A DNA stretch of 7,515 nucleotides, from NCBI GenBank assembly GCA_036396275.1, contig DASWLD010000110.1, positions 1-7,515 on the forward strand. The letters are read 5' to 3'. Below, one piece after another: positions 1-6,040 of this stretch. The notes under the pieces were generated by a model. That model was not told the DNA's origin and did not search any database. It saw nothing but the letters and a program-made list of their open reading frames with translations. Source of the DNA: JACQFZ01 sp036396275 (GTDB lineage: Bacteria; Pseudomonadota; Gammaproteobacteria; Acidiferrobacterales; Sulfurifustaceae). The stretch's first letter is position 1. Each line of letters begins with the position of its first letter. The translations under genes were made by a program, and so were the position numbers.

Positions 1-46
1 TTCGCGTCTTTGCGACAGATGGTCATATAAATCAGAGTCTCCCTAG
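1..46 (-). mobile_element. Partial MITE-like palindromic element, one terminus (cut by window edge)
   Basis: Read on the minus strand, this stretch begins CTAGGGAGACTCTGATT and, after about 15 unrelated bases, reaches CGCAAAGACGCGAA. The complete element at 5857-6055 begins CTAGGGAAGCTCTGATT and reaches CGCAAAGACG at nearly the same distance (31 versus 32 bases), so this is the equivalent left end of a second copy. It lies in the opposite orientation, and the rest lies outside the window. The terminal CTAG (43-46) contains the TAG stop codon of the FHA-domain gene. No coding capacity is visible. That it is a mobile element is inferred from the repeated termini and the CTAG boundary; only one end can be seen here. 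Confidence 0.7.
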
Positions 47-738
47 TTCAGATAGAACTGCAAGCGGGTCCCCGCGACCTCGATAATGTCGCCGTTGCGC
101 AGCTTCACGCCCTGTTCCGGGACCGCCCGTCCGTTGACGCGGGGAACGTTTTGATCGCCCGCGGCGCGCAGCGCGTAGCCGTCGGGAAGGCGCACGATGA
201 CGCCGGCGGGCCGTCCGGTTTTTCCGAGGTTGGTGACGGATTTGGTGATATCGATGCGTCGGCCGCTCGACCTGCCGTCGAGCACGAACAGCGCCGCGGC
301 CGATTGATCGTTTAGTTTCGCCGGCGTTTCGTTGACGGGCGTCGATGCCGGCGCGGTGTTCGGTTTGGTAACGGGCGTCGTCGTCGGCGCCATCGGGCTA
401 ATCACCACGGTTTTGGCGAATTCGTCGCTGCCGCGTTCCGCCGGGCGCGCCGCCTCTTGCAGGTAGAGCAGGGAATGCTGCCCGATGACGACGGTGTCGC
501 CGTTGCGCAGGTGATGCTTGGCGAGTCGCTTGTTGTTGATGAAGGTTCCGTTGGTGCTTCCGAGATCCTGGATAAAGGAATCGTCACCGATGGTAAAGAT
601 GTTCGCGTGTTCGCCGCTGACCGCCAAGTTATCGAGCACGATTTCGCAGCCGGGCTTACGGCCGACCTTCATGTCGCCCTGTCGAAGGTCGATATGGTCC
701 ACGACTTCGTTGTTCAATTTGATTATTATCTTCGCCAT
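43..738 (-). CDS. Two-FHA-domain phosphothreonine-binding protein
   Basis: This 231-residue cytoplasmic protein has no signal peptide or membrane segment. An N-terminal FHA domain (about residues 4-92) carries the canonical phosphothreonine-binding set: G26-R27, S41 with H44, and the STNGT loop at 61-65. A Pro/Thr-rich linker (about 96-145) contains FAKTVVIS, with T110 a plausible phospho-acceptor. A C-terminal FHA-like domain (about 149-231) keeps the strand pattern and a VNG turn near 201-203 but lacks the GR, S-x-x-H and N-G-T residues, so it is probably degenerate for phosphopeptide binding. FHA proteins read Ser/Thr phosphorylation. The gene follows the PP2C phosphatase by 36 nt on the same strand, so they are probably co-transcribed and act in one phospho-signalling module, but the partner kinase and target are not in the window. 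The ATG start is preceded by GGAG (748-751) at 9 nt. The TAG stop lies in the terminal CTAG of a repeat element. Confidence 0.88.
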   Translation of the reverse strand: MAKIIIKLNNEVVDHIDLRQGDMKVGRKPGCEIVLDNLAVSGEHANIFTIGDDSFIQDLGSTNGTFINNKRLAKHHLRNGDTVVIGQHSLLYLQEAARPAERGSDEFAKTVVISPMAPTTTPVTKPNTAPASTPVNETPAKLNDQSAAALFVLDGRSSGRRIDITKSVTNLGKTGRPAGVIVRLPDGYALRAAGDQNVPRVNGRAVPEQGVKLRNGDIIEVAGTRLQFYLN

Positions 739-747
739 CTGTTCACA

Positions 748-751
748 CTCC
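748..751 (-). promoter_or_regulatory. Ribosome binding site of the FHA gene
   Basis: GGAG on the minus strand sits 9 nt before the ATG at 738 and supports that start. It lies in the 36-nt gap after the phosphatase stop codon, consistent with translation from a shared transcript. Confidence 0.6.
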
Positions 752-774
752 GCACCACCGGCCGCCGCCTTTTT

Positions 775-1518
775 CTATTCGCCAATGTGCGCCAGTACGA
801 CCGAGATATTGTCCGGTCCGCCTTGGGCGTTGGCGCATTCGACCAGTCGACCCGCCGCCGCTTCGATAGCGGTGCTCGTTGTGTCGAGGATTTCACCGAT
901 CTGTCGGTCGCTCACGACGTCGGTCAGTCCGTCGGAACAGAGCAGAAAAATGTCTCCCGGGTGCGCGATGGTGTCCGTAATCTCGGCGTCGATGACGGCA
1001 TCGGTGCCGAGCGCGCGCGTGACCAGATTCTTCGCGAGCGACTGACGCGCCTCATCCGGGGTGAACAAACCGCGGTTTACCAGCTCCTGCACGACGGAGT
1101 GATCCTTGGTCAACTGCGCCAGCGCGTGATTGCGCAGGCGGTACACCCGGGAGTCGCCGACGTGACCGATGTAGAGGTGGTCGCCGCTAAAAAGCGCAAC
1201 CACCACGGTCGACCCCATCCCCTGATAGTCCGCGCGCGCGTTGGCGGCGTCGTAAATCGCGGTGTTCGCCAACTGAATGGCGCGCGCGATCGTGTTGCCG
1301 TCGGGCGGCGTCGCCGTATCGGGCGGGGTTCGAAAATGCGACGCAATCACATCGACCGCCATGCGACTCGCGACCTCGCCGGCCTGGTGCCCGCCCATGC
1401 CGTCGGCGAGCACCGCCAACCCGAGGTCCGGCTGGGCGACGAAACAATCTTCGTTCTCGCCGCGAACCTGACCGGGATGCGATATCCCGGTCATTGCGAG
1501 TCGTTTGGGTACGATCAC
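775..1518 (-). CDS. PP2C-family Ser/Thr protein phosphatase
   Basis: This is a metal-dependent (Mn/Mg) cytoplasmic protein phosphatase of the PP2C/Stp1/PppA type, predicted to remove phosphate from Ser/Thr residues. Numbered from the GTG chosen here (247 residues), the motifs appear in order: RGENED (19-24), ADGMGGH (metal ligand D39, then G40), GDSR (121-124), SDG (metal ligand D196) and GPDN (D236, N237). The full metal-binding set is present, so it should be active. It is a single catalytic domain with no receiver or membrane domain. The frame stays open upstream to a TTG at 1551, which has no ribosome binding site. GTG at 1518 has GGAGG 4 nt upstream and leaves just enough residues for the first strand, so it is preferred; the ATG at 1494 would truncate that strand. 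It lies upstream of the FHA gene with a 36-nt gap. Phosphatase-FHA pairs are common beside Hanks-type kinases or type VI secretion genes, but neither is visible here. Confidence 0.9.
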   Translation of the reverse strand: MIVPKRLAMTGISHPGQVRGENEDCFVAQPDLGLAVLADGMGGHQAGEVASRMAVDVIASHFRTPPDTATPPDGNTIARAIQLANTAIYDAANARADYQGMGSTVVVALFSGDHLYIGHVGDSRVYRLRNHALAQLTKDHSVVQELVNRGLFTPDEARQSLAKNLVTRALGTDAVIDAEITDTIAHPGDIFLLCSDGLTDVVSDRQIGEILDTTSTAIEAAAGRLVECANAQGGPDNISVVLAHIGE

Positions 1519-1522
1519 CAGG

Positions 1523-1527
1523 CCTCC
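1523..1527 (-). promoter_or_regulatory. Ribosome binding site deciding the GTG start of the phosphatase
   Basis: GGAGG on the minus strand lies 4 nt before GTG at 1518. It falls inside the reading frame of the longer TTG-initiated version (1551), which has no comparable site, and is the main reason for placing the start at 1518. The spacing is on the short side. Confidence 0.5.
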
Positions 1528-1601
1528 GCACACCAAGAGCGGGTGGTACAAGAACGCGGCTGGTCGGATAGCTTCGATGGGCGCCCGAAAGGCGAGGCGG
1601 G

Positions 1602-1640
1602 GTTATGCATAACAAAGTCCGGAATCCTTTCCGAAGTATA
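1602..1640 (-). promoter_or_regulatory. Possible promoter/operator region of the phosphatase-FHA pair
   Basis: The 160-bp gap between dapE and the phosphatase holds three clustered signals on the minus strand. A TATACT -10-like hexamer lies at 1640-1635. An inverted repeat CGGAA-N4-TTCCG lies at 1620-1633, overlapping the predicted start of transcription. A perfect 12-bp palindrome GTTATGCATAAC lies at 1602-1613. No good -35 is present at 16-18 bp: the nearest candidate, TTGGAC (1662-1667), is 21 bp away. This suggests that the pair has its own, possibly regulated, promoter rather than depending on read-through from dapE. No specific regulator can be named from these motifs. Confidence 0.3.
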
Positions 1641-1711
1641 GCGGCAAGCGGCCAGCAGCCAGTCCAAGTTCCACTTTTAGTATATGTTAGATTGTTGGCC
1701 GAAGACCATGA

Positions 1712-2845
1712 TCACAAACCGAAAGTATTTTCGACGATTCTGCGATAGACATCGGCCAAGCGCGCGGGATCGCCCACCGGCACGTGCTCGTCGATCTGGT
1801 GGATGCTCCGCGCGATAGCGCCAAGTTCGATCACTTCGGCGCCGGTCGGGGCGATAAATCGCCCGTCCGACGTGCCGCCGTCGGTGGACAAAGTCGAGTC
1901 AACCCCTAGGGTATCCTTCACCGCCCGTCGCGCGGCGTTCGCCAGAGTTCTCTCGCGGGTAAGGAACGGCTTGCCGGACAATGCCCAGGTCGCCGTGAAG
2001 TCGACGCCATGGCGTTTGAGTATCGCTTCGGTGCGTCGGCGCAGCTCCTCTTCGGTCACGGCGGTGGAGAAGCGGAAATTGAAACTAATATGCAGTTCCC
2101 CCGGAATAACGTTGTCGGCACCGGTTCCCGCGCTGATATTCGACGCTTGAAAGCCGGTCGGCGGGAAATCTTCGTTGCCTCGGTCCCATTCGGTTGCGGC
2201 CAATTCGGCCAACGCCGGGGCAAGCACGTGGATCGGGTTGCGTGCGTGCTGCGGATAGGCCACGTGCCCCTGGACGCCGTGAACCACCAGCCGCCCGTTG
2301 AGTGAGCCGCGGCGACCGATCTTTATGACGTCGCCGAGCGTCTTCAGCGAGGTCGGCTCGCCGATCAGGCAGTACTGAATCCGCTGTCCGCGAGCCTTGA
2401 GCCATTCGACGACCTTCGCCGTCCCATCGAGGGCCGGGCCTTCCTCGTCGGACGTGAGCAGCAGGGCGATGCGGCCCGGATGCTTGGGGCGCGCCTTGAC
2501 GAAGTCTTCGACCGCGGTAACGAAGGCCGCGATCGCGCTCTTCATGTCAGCCGCGCCTCGGCCGTAGAGCTGGCCGTCGCGAACGGTGGGGGTGAACGGG
2601 TCGCTATGCCAGGCATCGAGCGGTCCGGTGGGAACGACGTCGGTGTGACCGGCAAAAACGAACAGCGGCACGCCGGTGCCGCGTTCGGTCCAAAGATTTT
2701 CGACGTCGCCAAATCGAAGCCGCTCGTTCTTGAAACCGACGGCGCCCAGACGTGCGGCGATGATGTCGAGACAGCCTTCGTCCTTTGGGGTAATGGACCG
2801 ACGCGCGATTAACTGCTTCGCGAGATCTAGAGTCGAATCGGACAA
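1712..2845 (-). CDS. dapE: Succinyl-diaminopimelate desuccinylase
   Basis: DapE hydrolyses N-succinyl-LL-2,6-diaminopimelate to LL-diaminopimelate and succinate in the cytoplasm, in the lysine and peptidoglycan-precursor pathway. It is a di-zinc M20 peptidase-family enzyme. The 377 residues match the family's usual length. The metal and catalytic residues fall at the E. coli numbers: H67 and D69 (HTDVVP), D100 (GRGAADMK), E134/E135 (SDEEG), E163 (GEPT) and H349 (SIHQID). The dimerisation insert lies between about 180 and 290, and the DGGTSDGRFIA signature is intact. The start is TTG, supported by GGGAG 9 nt upstream and by alignment of the first residues with the family's N-terminus; no better start exists. 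It is the last gene of dapC-dapD-dapE, 49 nt after dapD. No clear intrinsic terminator follows it. Confidence 0.96.
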   Translation of the reverse strand: MSDSTLDLAKQLIARRSITPKDEGCLDIIAARLGAVGFKNERLRFGDVENLWTERGTGVPLFVFAGHTDVVPTGPLDAWHSDPFTPTVRDGQLYGRGAADMKSAIAAFVTAVEDFVKARPKHPGRIALLLTSDEEGPALDGTAKVVEWLKARGQRIQYCLIGEPTSLKTLGDVIKIGRRGSLNGRLVVHGVQGHVAYPQHARNPIHVLAPALAELAATEWDRGNEDFPPTGFQASNISAGTGADNVIPGELHISFNFRFSTAVTEEELRRRTEAILKRHGVDFTATWALSGKPFLTRERTLANAARRAVKDTLGVDSTLSTDGGTSDGRFIAPTGAEVIELGAIARSIHQIDEHVPVGDPARLADVYRRIVENTFGL

Positions 2846-2854
2846 TTCAGAAGT

Positions 2855-2859
2855 CTCCC
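2855..2859 (-). promoter_or_regulatory. Ribosome binding site for the TTG start of dapE
   Basis: GGGAG on the minus strand lies 9 nt before TTG at 2845, in the dapD-dapE gap. Together with the N-terminal alignment it supports the non-ATG start. Confidence 0.6.
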
Positions 2860-2894
2860 AAGGGATTTTGCAAAGGTATTATTGCCGTTTCCAA

Positions 2895-3716
2895 TCAAAT
2901 GTCTCTCAGCAACTCATTCAAACCTACTTTGGATCGCGTCTGCGCGTCGACCTTCTTGACGATCACTGCGCAATACAAACTGTACTTTCCGTCGGGGCTC
3001 GGGAGGTTGCCGGACACCACAACGGAACCGGCCGGGATACGCCCATAGCTGATCTCACCGGTCGCGCGATTGTAAATCCGCGTGCTCTGGCCGATGTAGA
3101 CGCCCATGGAGATGACTGAGCCCGTCTCGACCACGACCCCTTCGACGATTTCCGAGCGAGCGCCGATAAAACAGTCGTCTTCGATGATCGTTGGCCCCGC
3201 CTGTACGGGCTCGAGCACGCCACCGATGCCTACACCCCCGGACAAGTGCACGTTCTTGCCGATTTGGGCACAGGAACCGACCGTTGCCCAGGTGTCGACC
3301 ATCGTACCCTCGTCGACGTAGGCGCCGATATTTACGTACGACGGCATGAGTACGACATTCGGAGCGATATAGGCGCCGCGCCTGACGGTTGCCGGCGGCA
3401 CCACGCGAAAACCGCCTTTACGAAAATCTTGCGGCTTATACCCCGAGAATTTTTGAGGCACCTTGTCCCAGTAGTTAGTGGACCCGCCGCGAGCGACGGA
3501 ATTATCGTTCAAGCGAAACGACAAGAGCACGGCCTTCTTGAGCCATTGGTTGACGGTCCACTCGTTCCCGTGCTTTTCGGCGACCCGCGCTTGGCCGCGA
3601 TCGAGGAGCACGAGCGCTTCCTGGACGGCGCGCTTAACCTTAGCGGGTGCTTTCTTGGGAGAAATGGACGCGCGGTCGTCGTATGCGTCCGTTATTATTT
3701 TTTCTAAATTATTCAT
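2895..3716 (-). CDS. dapD: 2,3,4,5-tetrahydropyridine-2,6-dicarboxylate N-succinyltransferase
   Basis: DapD transfers succinyl from succinyl-CoA to tetrahydrodipicolinate, giving N-succinyl-2-amino-6-ketopimelate, the committed step of the succinylase branch of lysine/diaminopimelate synthesis. The protein has 273 residues, essentially the length of E. coli DapD (274 as remembered), and is nearly colinear with it. An N-terminal helical domain (about 1-100, with QWLKKAVLLSFR at 57-68) is followed by a left-handed beta-helix of hexapeptide repeats (about 104-240). D141 (MVDTW) and E189 (ARSE), the positions reported as catalytic in the family, are both present. The family is a homotrimer with active sites between subunits. 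The ATG follows dapC by 18 nt with a weak GAGAG upstream, so translation may be coupled to dapC. dapE begins 49 nt after its stop. Confidence 0.97.
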   Translation of the reverse strand: MNNLEKIITDAYDDRASISPKKAPAKVKRAVQEALVLLDRGQARVAEKHGNEWTVNQWLKKAVLLSFRLNDNSVARGGSTNYWDKVPQKFSGYKPQDFRKGGFRVVPPATVRRGAYIAPNVVLMPSYVNIGAYVDEGTMVDTWATVGSCAQIGKNVHLSGGVGIGGVLEPVQAGPTIIEDDCFIGARSEIVEGVVVETGSVISMGVYIGQSTRIYNRATGEISYGRIPAGSVVVSGNLPSPDGKYSLYCAVIVKKVDAQTRSKVGLNELLRDI

Positions 3717-3734
3717 GGTGTTCTCTCGGTATCA

Positions 3735-4937
3735 CTATAGCGATTCTACGTATCGACGGATACGTTCCGCCGCCCCGATGCACTCCGCGGCCGGCGCCAC
3801 CAGCGCCACGCGCACCCGATTGGCGCCTGGGTTCTTTCCGTCGACCGTGCGCGACAGGTAGCTTCCCGGCAGGACCAGCACATTCTCGCGGCGATAGAGT
3901 TCCCGCGTAAACGTCTCGTCGTCGATGGGTGTGCGCGGCCAGAGGTAGAAGCTGGCGTCCGGCCGGCGCACCTCTAGCGCATCGCCCAGTTCAGTCAGCA
4001 CCGCATCGAATTTTTCGCGATATAAATCCCGGTTTTGCCGGACATGAGCTTCATCGTTCCAGGCGACGATGCTCGCCGCCTGCGTCGGTGGCGGCAAGGC
4101 GCAGCCCTGGTAGGTTCGGTAGTTGAAATAGGACGCGAGAATCGCGGCGTCCCCGGCCACGAAACCCGACCGCAGGCCGGGGAGATTCGAGCGTTTCGAC
4201 AGCGAATGAAACGCCAAACAGTTCTTGTAGTCGCGCAGGCCCATCCGGGCCGCCGCTTCGAGGATCCCCGGCGGCGGCGCGGCTTCATTGAAATAGATTT
4301 CCGAATAGCACTCGTCCGAGGCGATGATGAAGTCATGGAGATGCGACAGTTCAATGATGTGGGTCCAGTCGCGCAGCGTGAGTACGGTCCCGGTCGGATT
4401 GCCGGGCGAGCAGACATAGAGTAATTGCGTCCGCTTCCAGACATCGTCCGGCACGCCGGAGAGATCCATGCGGTAACCATTGGCTTCGAGGGTATTGACA
4501 AAATAGGGGCGAGCGCCGGCAAGGAGCGCCGCGCCCTCGTATATCTGGTAAAACGGATTCGGAATAATGACAAACGGCGGCGTGTCGCTCTGCGGCGCGA
4601 TCACTGTTTGCGCGATGGCAAAGAGCGCTTCACGCGTTCCCGCGACCGGAAGAACGTGCCGTTCCGGATCGAGCGCTTGACGCGCGAGCTTGAACCGTCG
4701 ATTCGCCCAGCGCGCGACGCTTTGTCGCAGTTCGGGCGACCCCTTGGTCGAGGGATAGGTTGACGCGCCTCCCAGATTCTTCGCCAGCGCGTCCAGCACC
4801 AGCGTCGGCGCCGCGTGTTGGGGCTCGCCGATCGACAGCCGGATCGGCGACTTCTCCTTCGGCGGATCGATGCCTTCCACAAGCGCGGCGAGTTTTTCAA
4901 ACGGATAAGGTTGGAGTTCCGCGAGCCGCGCGTTCAT
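3735..4937 (-). CDS. dapC: Succinyldiaminopimelate transaminase, PLP-dependent class I/II
   Basis: DapC uses glutamate as amino donor to convert N-succinyl-2-amino-6-ketopimelate to N-succinyl-LL-diaminopimelate, the step between DapD and DapE. The 400 residues form one fold-type I aminotransferase. The substrate-loop motif LSIGEPQH lies at 34-41, and CSPGNPTG at 176-183 includes N180. DECYSE at 208-213 holds the D208 that contacts the pyridine nitrogen. SLSKRSNLPGLRSGF contains the PLP lysine K248, and an arginine-containing NRVRVALVAP lies near the C-terminus. The N-terminal LxxLQPYPFEKL and the YLSRTVDGKNPGANRVR stretch resemble the Pseudomonas DapC type rather than ArgD/AstC, which in many enterics supplies this activity. 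Context with dapD and dapE supports the specific call. It is first in the operon. The ATG is the natural N-terminus, though its ribosome binding site is weak. Confidence 0.93.
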   Translation of the reverse strand: MNARLAELQPYPFEKLAALVEGIDPPKEKSPIRLSIGEPQHAAPTLVLDALAKNLGGASTYPSTKGSPELRQSVARWANRRFKLARQALDPERHVLPVAGTREALFAIAQTVIAPQSDTPPFVIIPNPFYQIYEGAALLAGARPYFVNTLEANGYRMDLSGVPDDVWKRTQLLYVCSPGNPTGTVLTLRDWTHIIELSHLHDFIIASDECYSEIYFNEAAPPPGILEAAARMGLRDYKNCLAFHSLSKRSNLPGLRSGFVAGDAAILASYFNYRTYQGCALPPPTQAASIVAWNDEAHVRQNRDLYREKFDAVLTELGDALEVRRPDASFYLWPRTPIDDETFTRELYRRENVLVLPGSYLSRTVDGKNPGANRVRVALVAPAAECIGAAERIRRYVESL

Positions 4938-4962
4938 GACTGGTATCGTCCGGGGGAGCCGA

Positions 4963-4991
4963 ATTATAAGATGCGCCCCTGATGCACTCCA
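4963..4991 (-). promoter_or_regulatory. Predicted sigma-70 promoter of dapCDE
   Basis: The minus strand carries a perfect -10 hexamer TATAAT (4968-4963), preceded after 17 bp by TGGAGT (4991-4986), which matches the -35 consensus at three of six positions. Transcription would begin near 4956, leaving a leader of about 18 nt before the dapC ATG. The -35 lies inside the first codons of the divergent transporter gene. The same AT-rich stretch could offer TATAAG to the plus strand, but no -35 fits there. Confidence 0.5.
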
Positions 4992-5860
4992 GCGAAACGC
5001 GACCGATCTATCCCGCGCTGAGCGTATTCATCGGCGCGACCCTCTGGGGTGTCGTGTGGTATCCGATGCGCCTGTTGGAGGAGGGCGGCCTGCAGGGAAT
5101 CTGGCTGACCCTGATCCTTTATGGTGCCGCGTTGGCGGCGAGCCTGCCGGTCACCTATCGCGCGGTCGCGCAGGTTGCGCACGCGCCCTGTTGGCTGTTG
5201 TTGCTCGCGGCGGCGGCCGGATGGACCAACATCGCTTTCGTCGAAGCGGTGTTGCACGGCAACATCCTGCGGGTGTTGTTGCTGTTCTATCTGTCACCGC
5301 TGTGGGCGACCTTGATGGGCTGGGCGTTCCTGCGGGAACACGTTTCGCGCATCGCCGGGACGAGCCTCGTCATTGCCTTGGCCGGGGCGCTGTTGATGTT
5401 GTGGAATCCGGATATCGGCGCACCGTGGCCGCAGTCGCAAGCCGACTGGTTTGCGCTCAGCGCCGGTTTCGCGTTCGCCGTGTCAAACGTTGCGACCCGA
5501 GGCGTGCAGTCAGTGTCGGTCGGAACGAAGCTCTTTTGCGTCGGGTTCGGCGTTAGCGCGATGGCGGCCGTCATTATCGTATTTCTTGACGCGCCGATTC
5601 CGCGCGTTGCACCGAGTATCTTCGGCGGTGCCGTCGCGCTCGGTGTGTTCGGGATTCTCGTGATGACCTTGCTGGTGCAGTACGGCGTCACACATATTCC
5701 GGTGCATCGCTCGGCGGTCATTACCTTTGTCGAGCTGGTCGCGGGCGCGTTGTCGCAGGCGCTGCTTACCGACGAGGTGGTGACGGCGCGCGAATGGCTC
5801 GGCGGCGTGCTAATCGTGCTTGGCGCCTTTCTCGCGGCGCGCGCGGCGGCGCGCCACTAG
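4982..5860 (+). CDS. EamA/DMT-superfamily inner-membrane transporter
   Basis: This 292-residue, strongly hydrophobic protein has about ten predicted membrane helices arranged as two EamA repeats (about 10-141 and 156-288), the usual length and layout for drug/metabolite transporter members. The first repeat ends with YLSPLWATLMGWAFLREHVS and a hydrophobic helix. The second ends with VELVAGALSQALLTDEVVTAREWLGGVLIVLGAF, the family's characteristic penultimate motif, here with VEL in place of the common EP. It probably exports a small metabolite; the substrate cannot be read from sequence. Divergence from dapC leaves export of an amino acid or related compound possible but unproven. No Shine-Dalgarno precedes the ATG. 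A four-codon reading frame (ATG CGC CCC TGA, 4971-4982) overlaps it by one base. The TAG stop lies within the terminal CTAG of the downstream repeat element. Confidence 0.88.
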   Translation: MHSSETRPIYPALSVFIGATLWGVVWYPMRLLEEGGLQGIWLTLILYGAALAASLPVTYRAVAQVAHAPCWLLLLAAAAGWTNIAFVEAVLHGNILRVLLLFYLSPLWATLMGWAFLREHVSRIAGTSLVIALAGALLMLWNPDIGAPWPQSQADWFALSAGFAFAVSNVATRGVQSVSVGTKLFCVGFGVSAMAAVIIVFLDAPIPRVAPSIFGGAVALGVFGILVMTLLVQYGVTHIPVHRSAVITFVELVAGALSQALLTDEVVTAREWLGGVLIVLGAFLAARAAARH

Positions 5861-5873
5861 GGAAGCTCTGATT
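5857..5873 (+). repeat. Left terminal inverted repeat of the element
   Basis: The sequence CTAGGGAAGCTCTGATT matches the minus-strand end at 46-30 (CTAGGGAGACTCTGATT) at 15 of 17 positions. It matches the right terminus of its own element at 14 of the first 15. TAG at 5858-5860 is the transporter's stop codon. Confidence 0.8.
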
Positions 5874-5897
5874 ACGTGAACATTCACCGCAAAGACG

Positions 5898-5948
5898 GTC
5901 GCTCCCGCGCATCCATGCGCTCGCGACATTCGTGCATCCTGCACAGCA
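5898..5948. repeat. Nested tandem-hairpin module inside the element's left arm
   Basis: This 51-bp block contains GCGCAT-CC-ATGCGC (5907-5920), a perfect six-base-pair stem. It is enclosed by GTCGC (5898-5902) and GCGAC (5923-5927), and is followed by GTGCA-TCC-TGCAC (5932-5944), a perfect five-base-pair stem. The two hairpins share the core GCATCC-TGC. It has no counterpart in the right arm; deleting it makes left and right arms align base for base as three CGCAAAG units. It is therefore probably a separate REP-like palindromic unit inserted in the element. Its exact boundaries could shift by a base or two. Confidence 0.55.
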
Positions 5949-6004
5949 CAAAGGACGCAAAGAAAAACATGAGTTTTTATCGAGAAAACCCTTTGCGCTC
6001 TTTG
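5949..6004. terminator. Core stem-loop of the element, possible bidirectional terminator
   Basis: Arms 5949-5962 and 5991-6004 pair at 12 of 14 positions and enclose a smaller perfect hairpin AAAAAC-ATGA-GTTTTT (5963-5978). The structure sits between two convergent genes and has A/T runs on both strands, so it could end transcription from both sides. No long U-tract immediately follows the main stem, so the terminator role is only an inference. Confidence 0.3.
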
Positions 6005-6040
6005 CGCCTTTGCGGTGAGAAGTAGTTTTTCGAGACTTGT

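Noticed and set aside
1519..1551. An 11-residue N-terminal extension of the phosphatase from a TTG at 1551
   Set aside because: No ribosome binding site precedes the TTG, whereas GGAGG lies just before the GTG at 1518 and that start fits the family's N-terminus better.
457..1641. A long plus-strand open frame (394 codons) running opposite both the FHA and phosphatase genes
   Set aside because: It lacks recognisable motifs. Its length is explained by GC-rich antisense codon structure, and both minus-strand genes it overlaps carry complete family motifs.
1689..1730. A possible intrinsic terminator after dapE (stem with a TTCG-like loop near 1698-1710)
   Set aside because: The stem is only about five base pairs with a G-T pair, and no T-run follows it on the minus strand.
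4936..5556. A plus-strand open frame (206 codons) overlapping the transporter in another frame
   Set aside because: It is rich in Arg and low in complexity as expected of an out-of-frame reading, and the transporter frame shows clear EamA repeats.
5884..6018. Repeated CGCAAAG units suggesting a CRISPR array or direct repeat array
   Set aside because: The units lie in opposite orientations in the two arms and pair with each other. There are no evenly spaced repeats with unique spacers and no cas genes.
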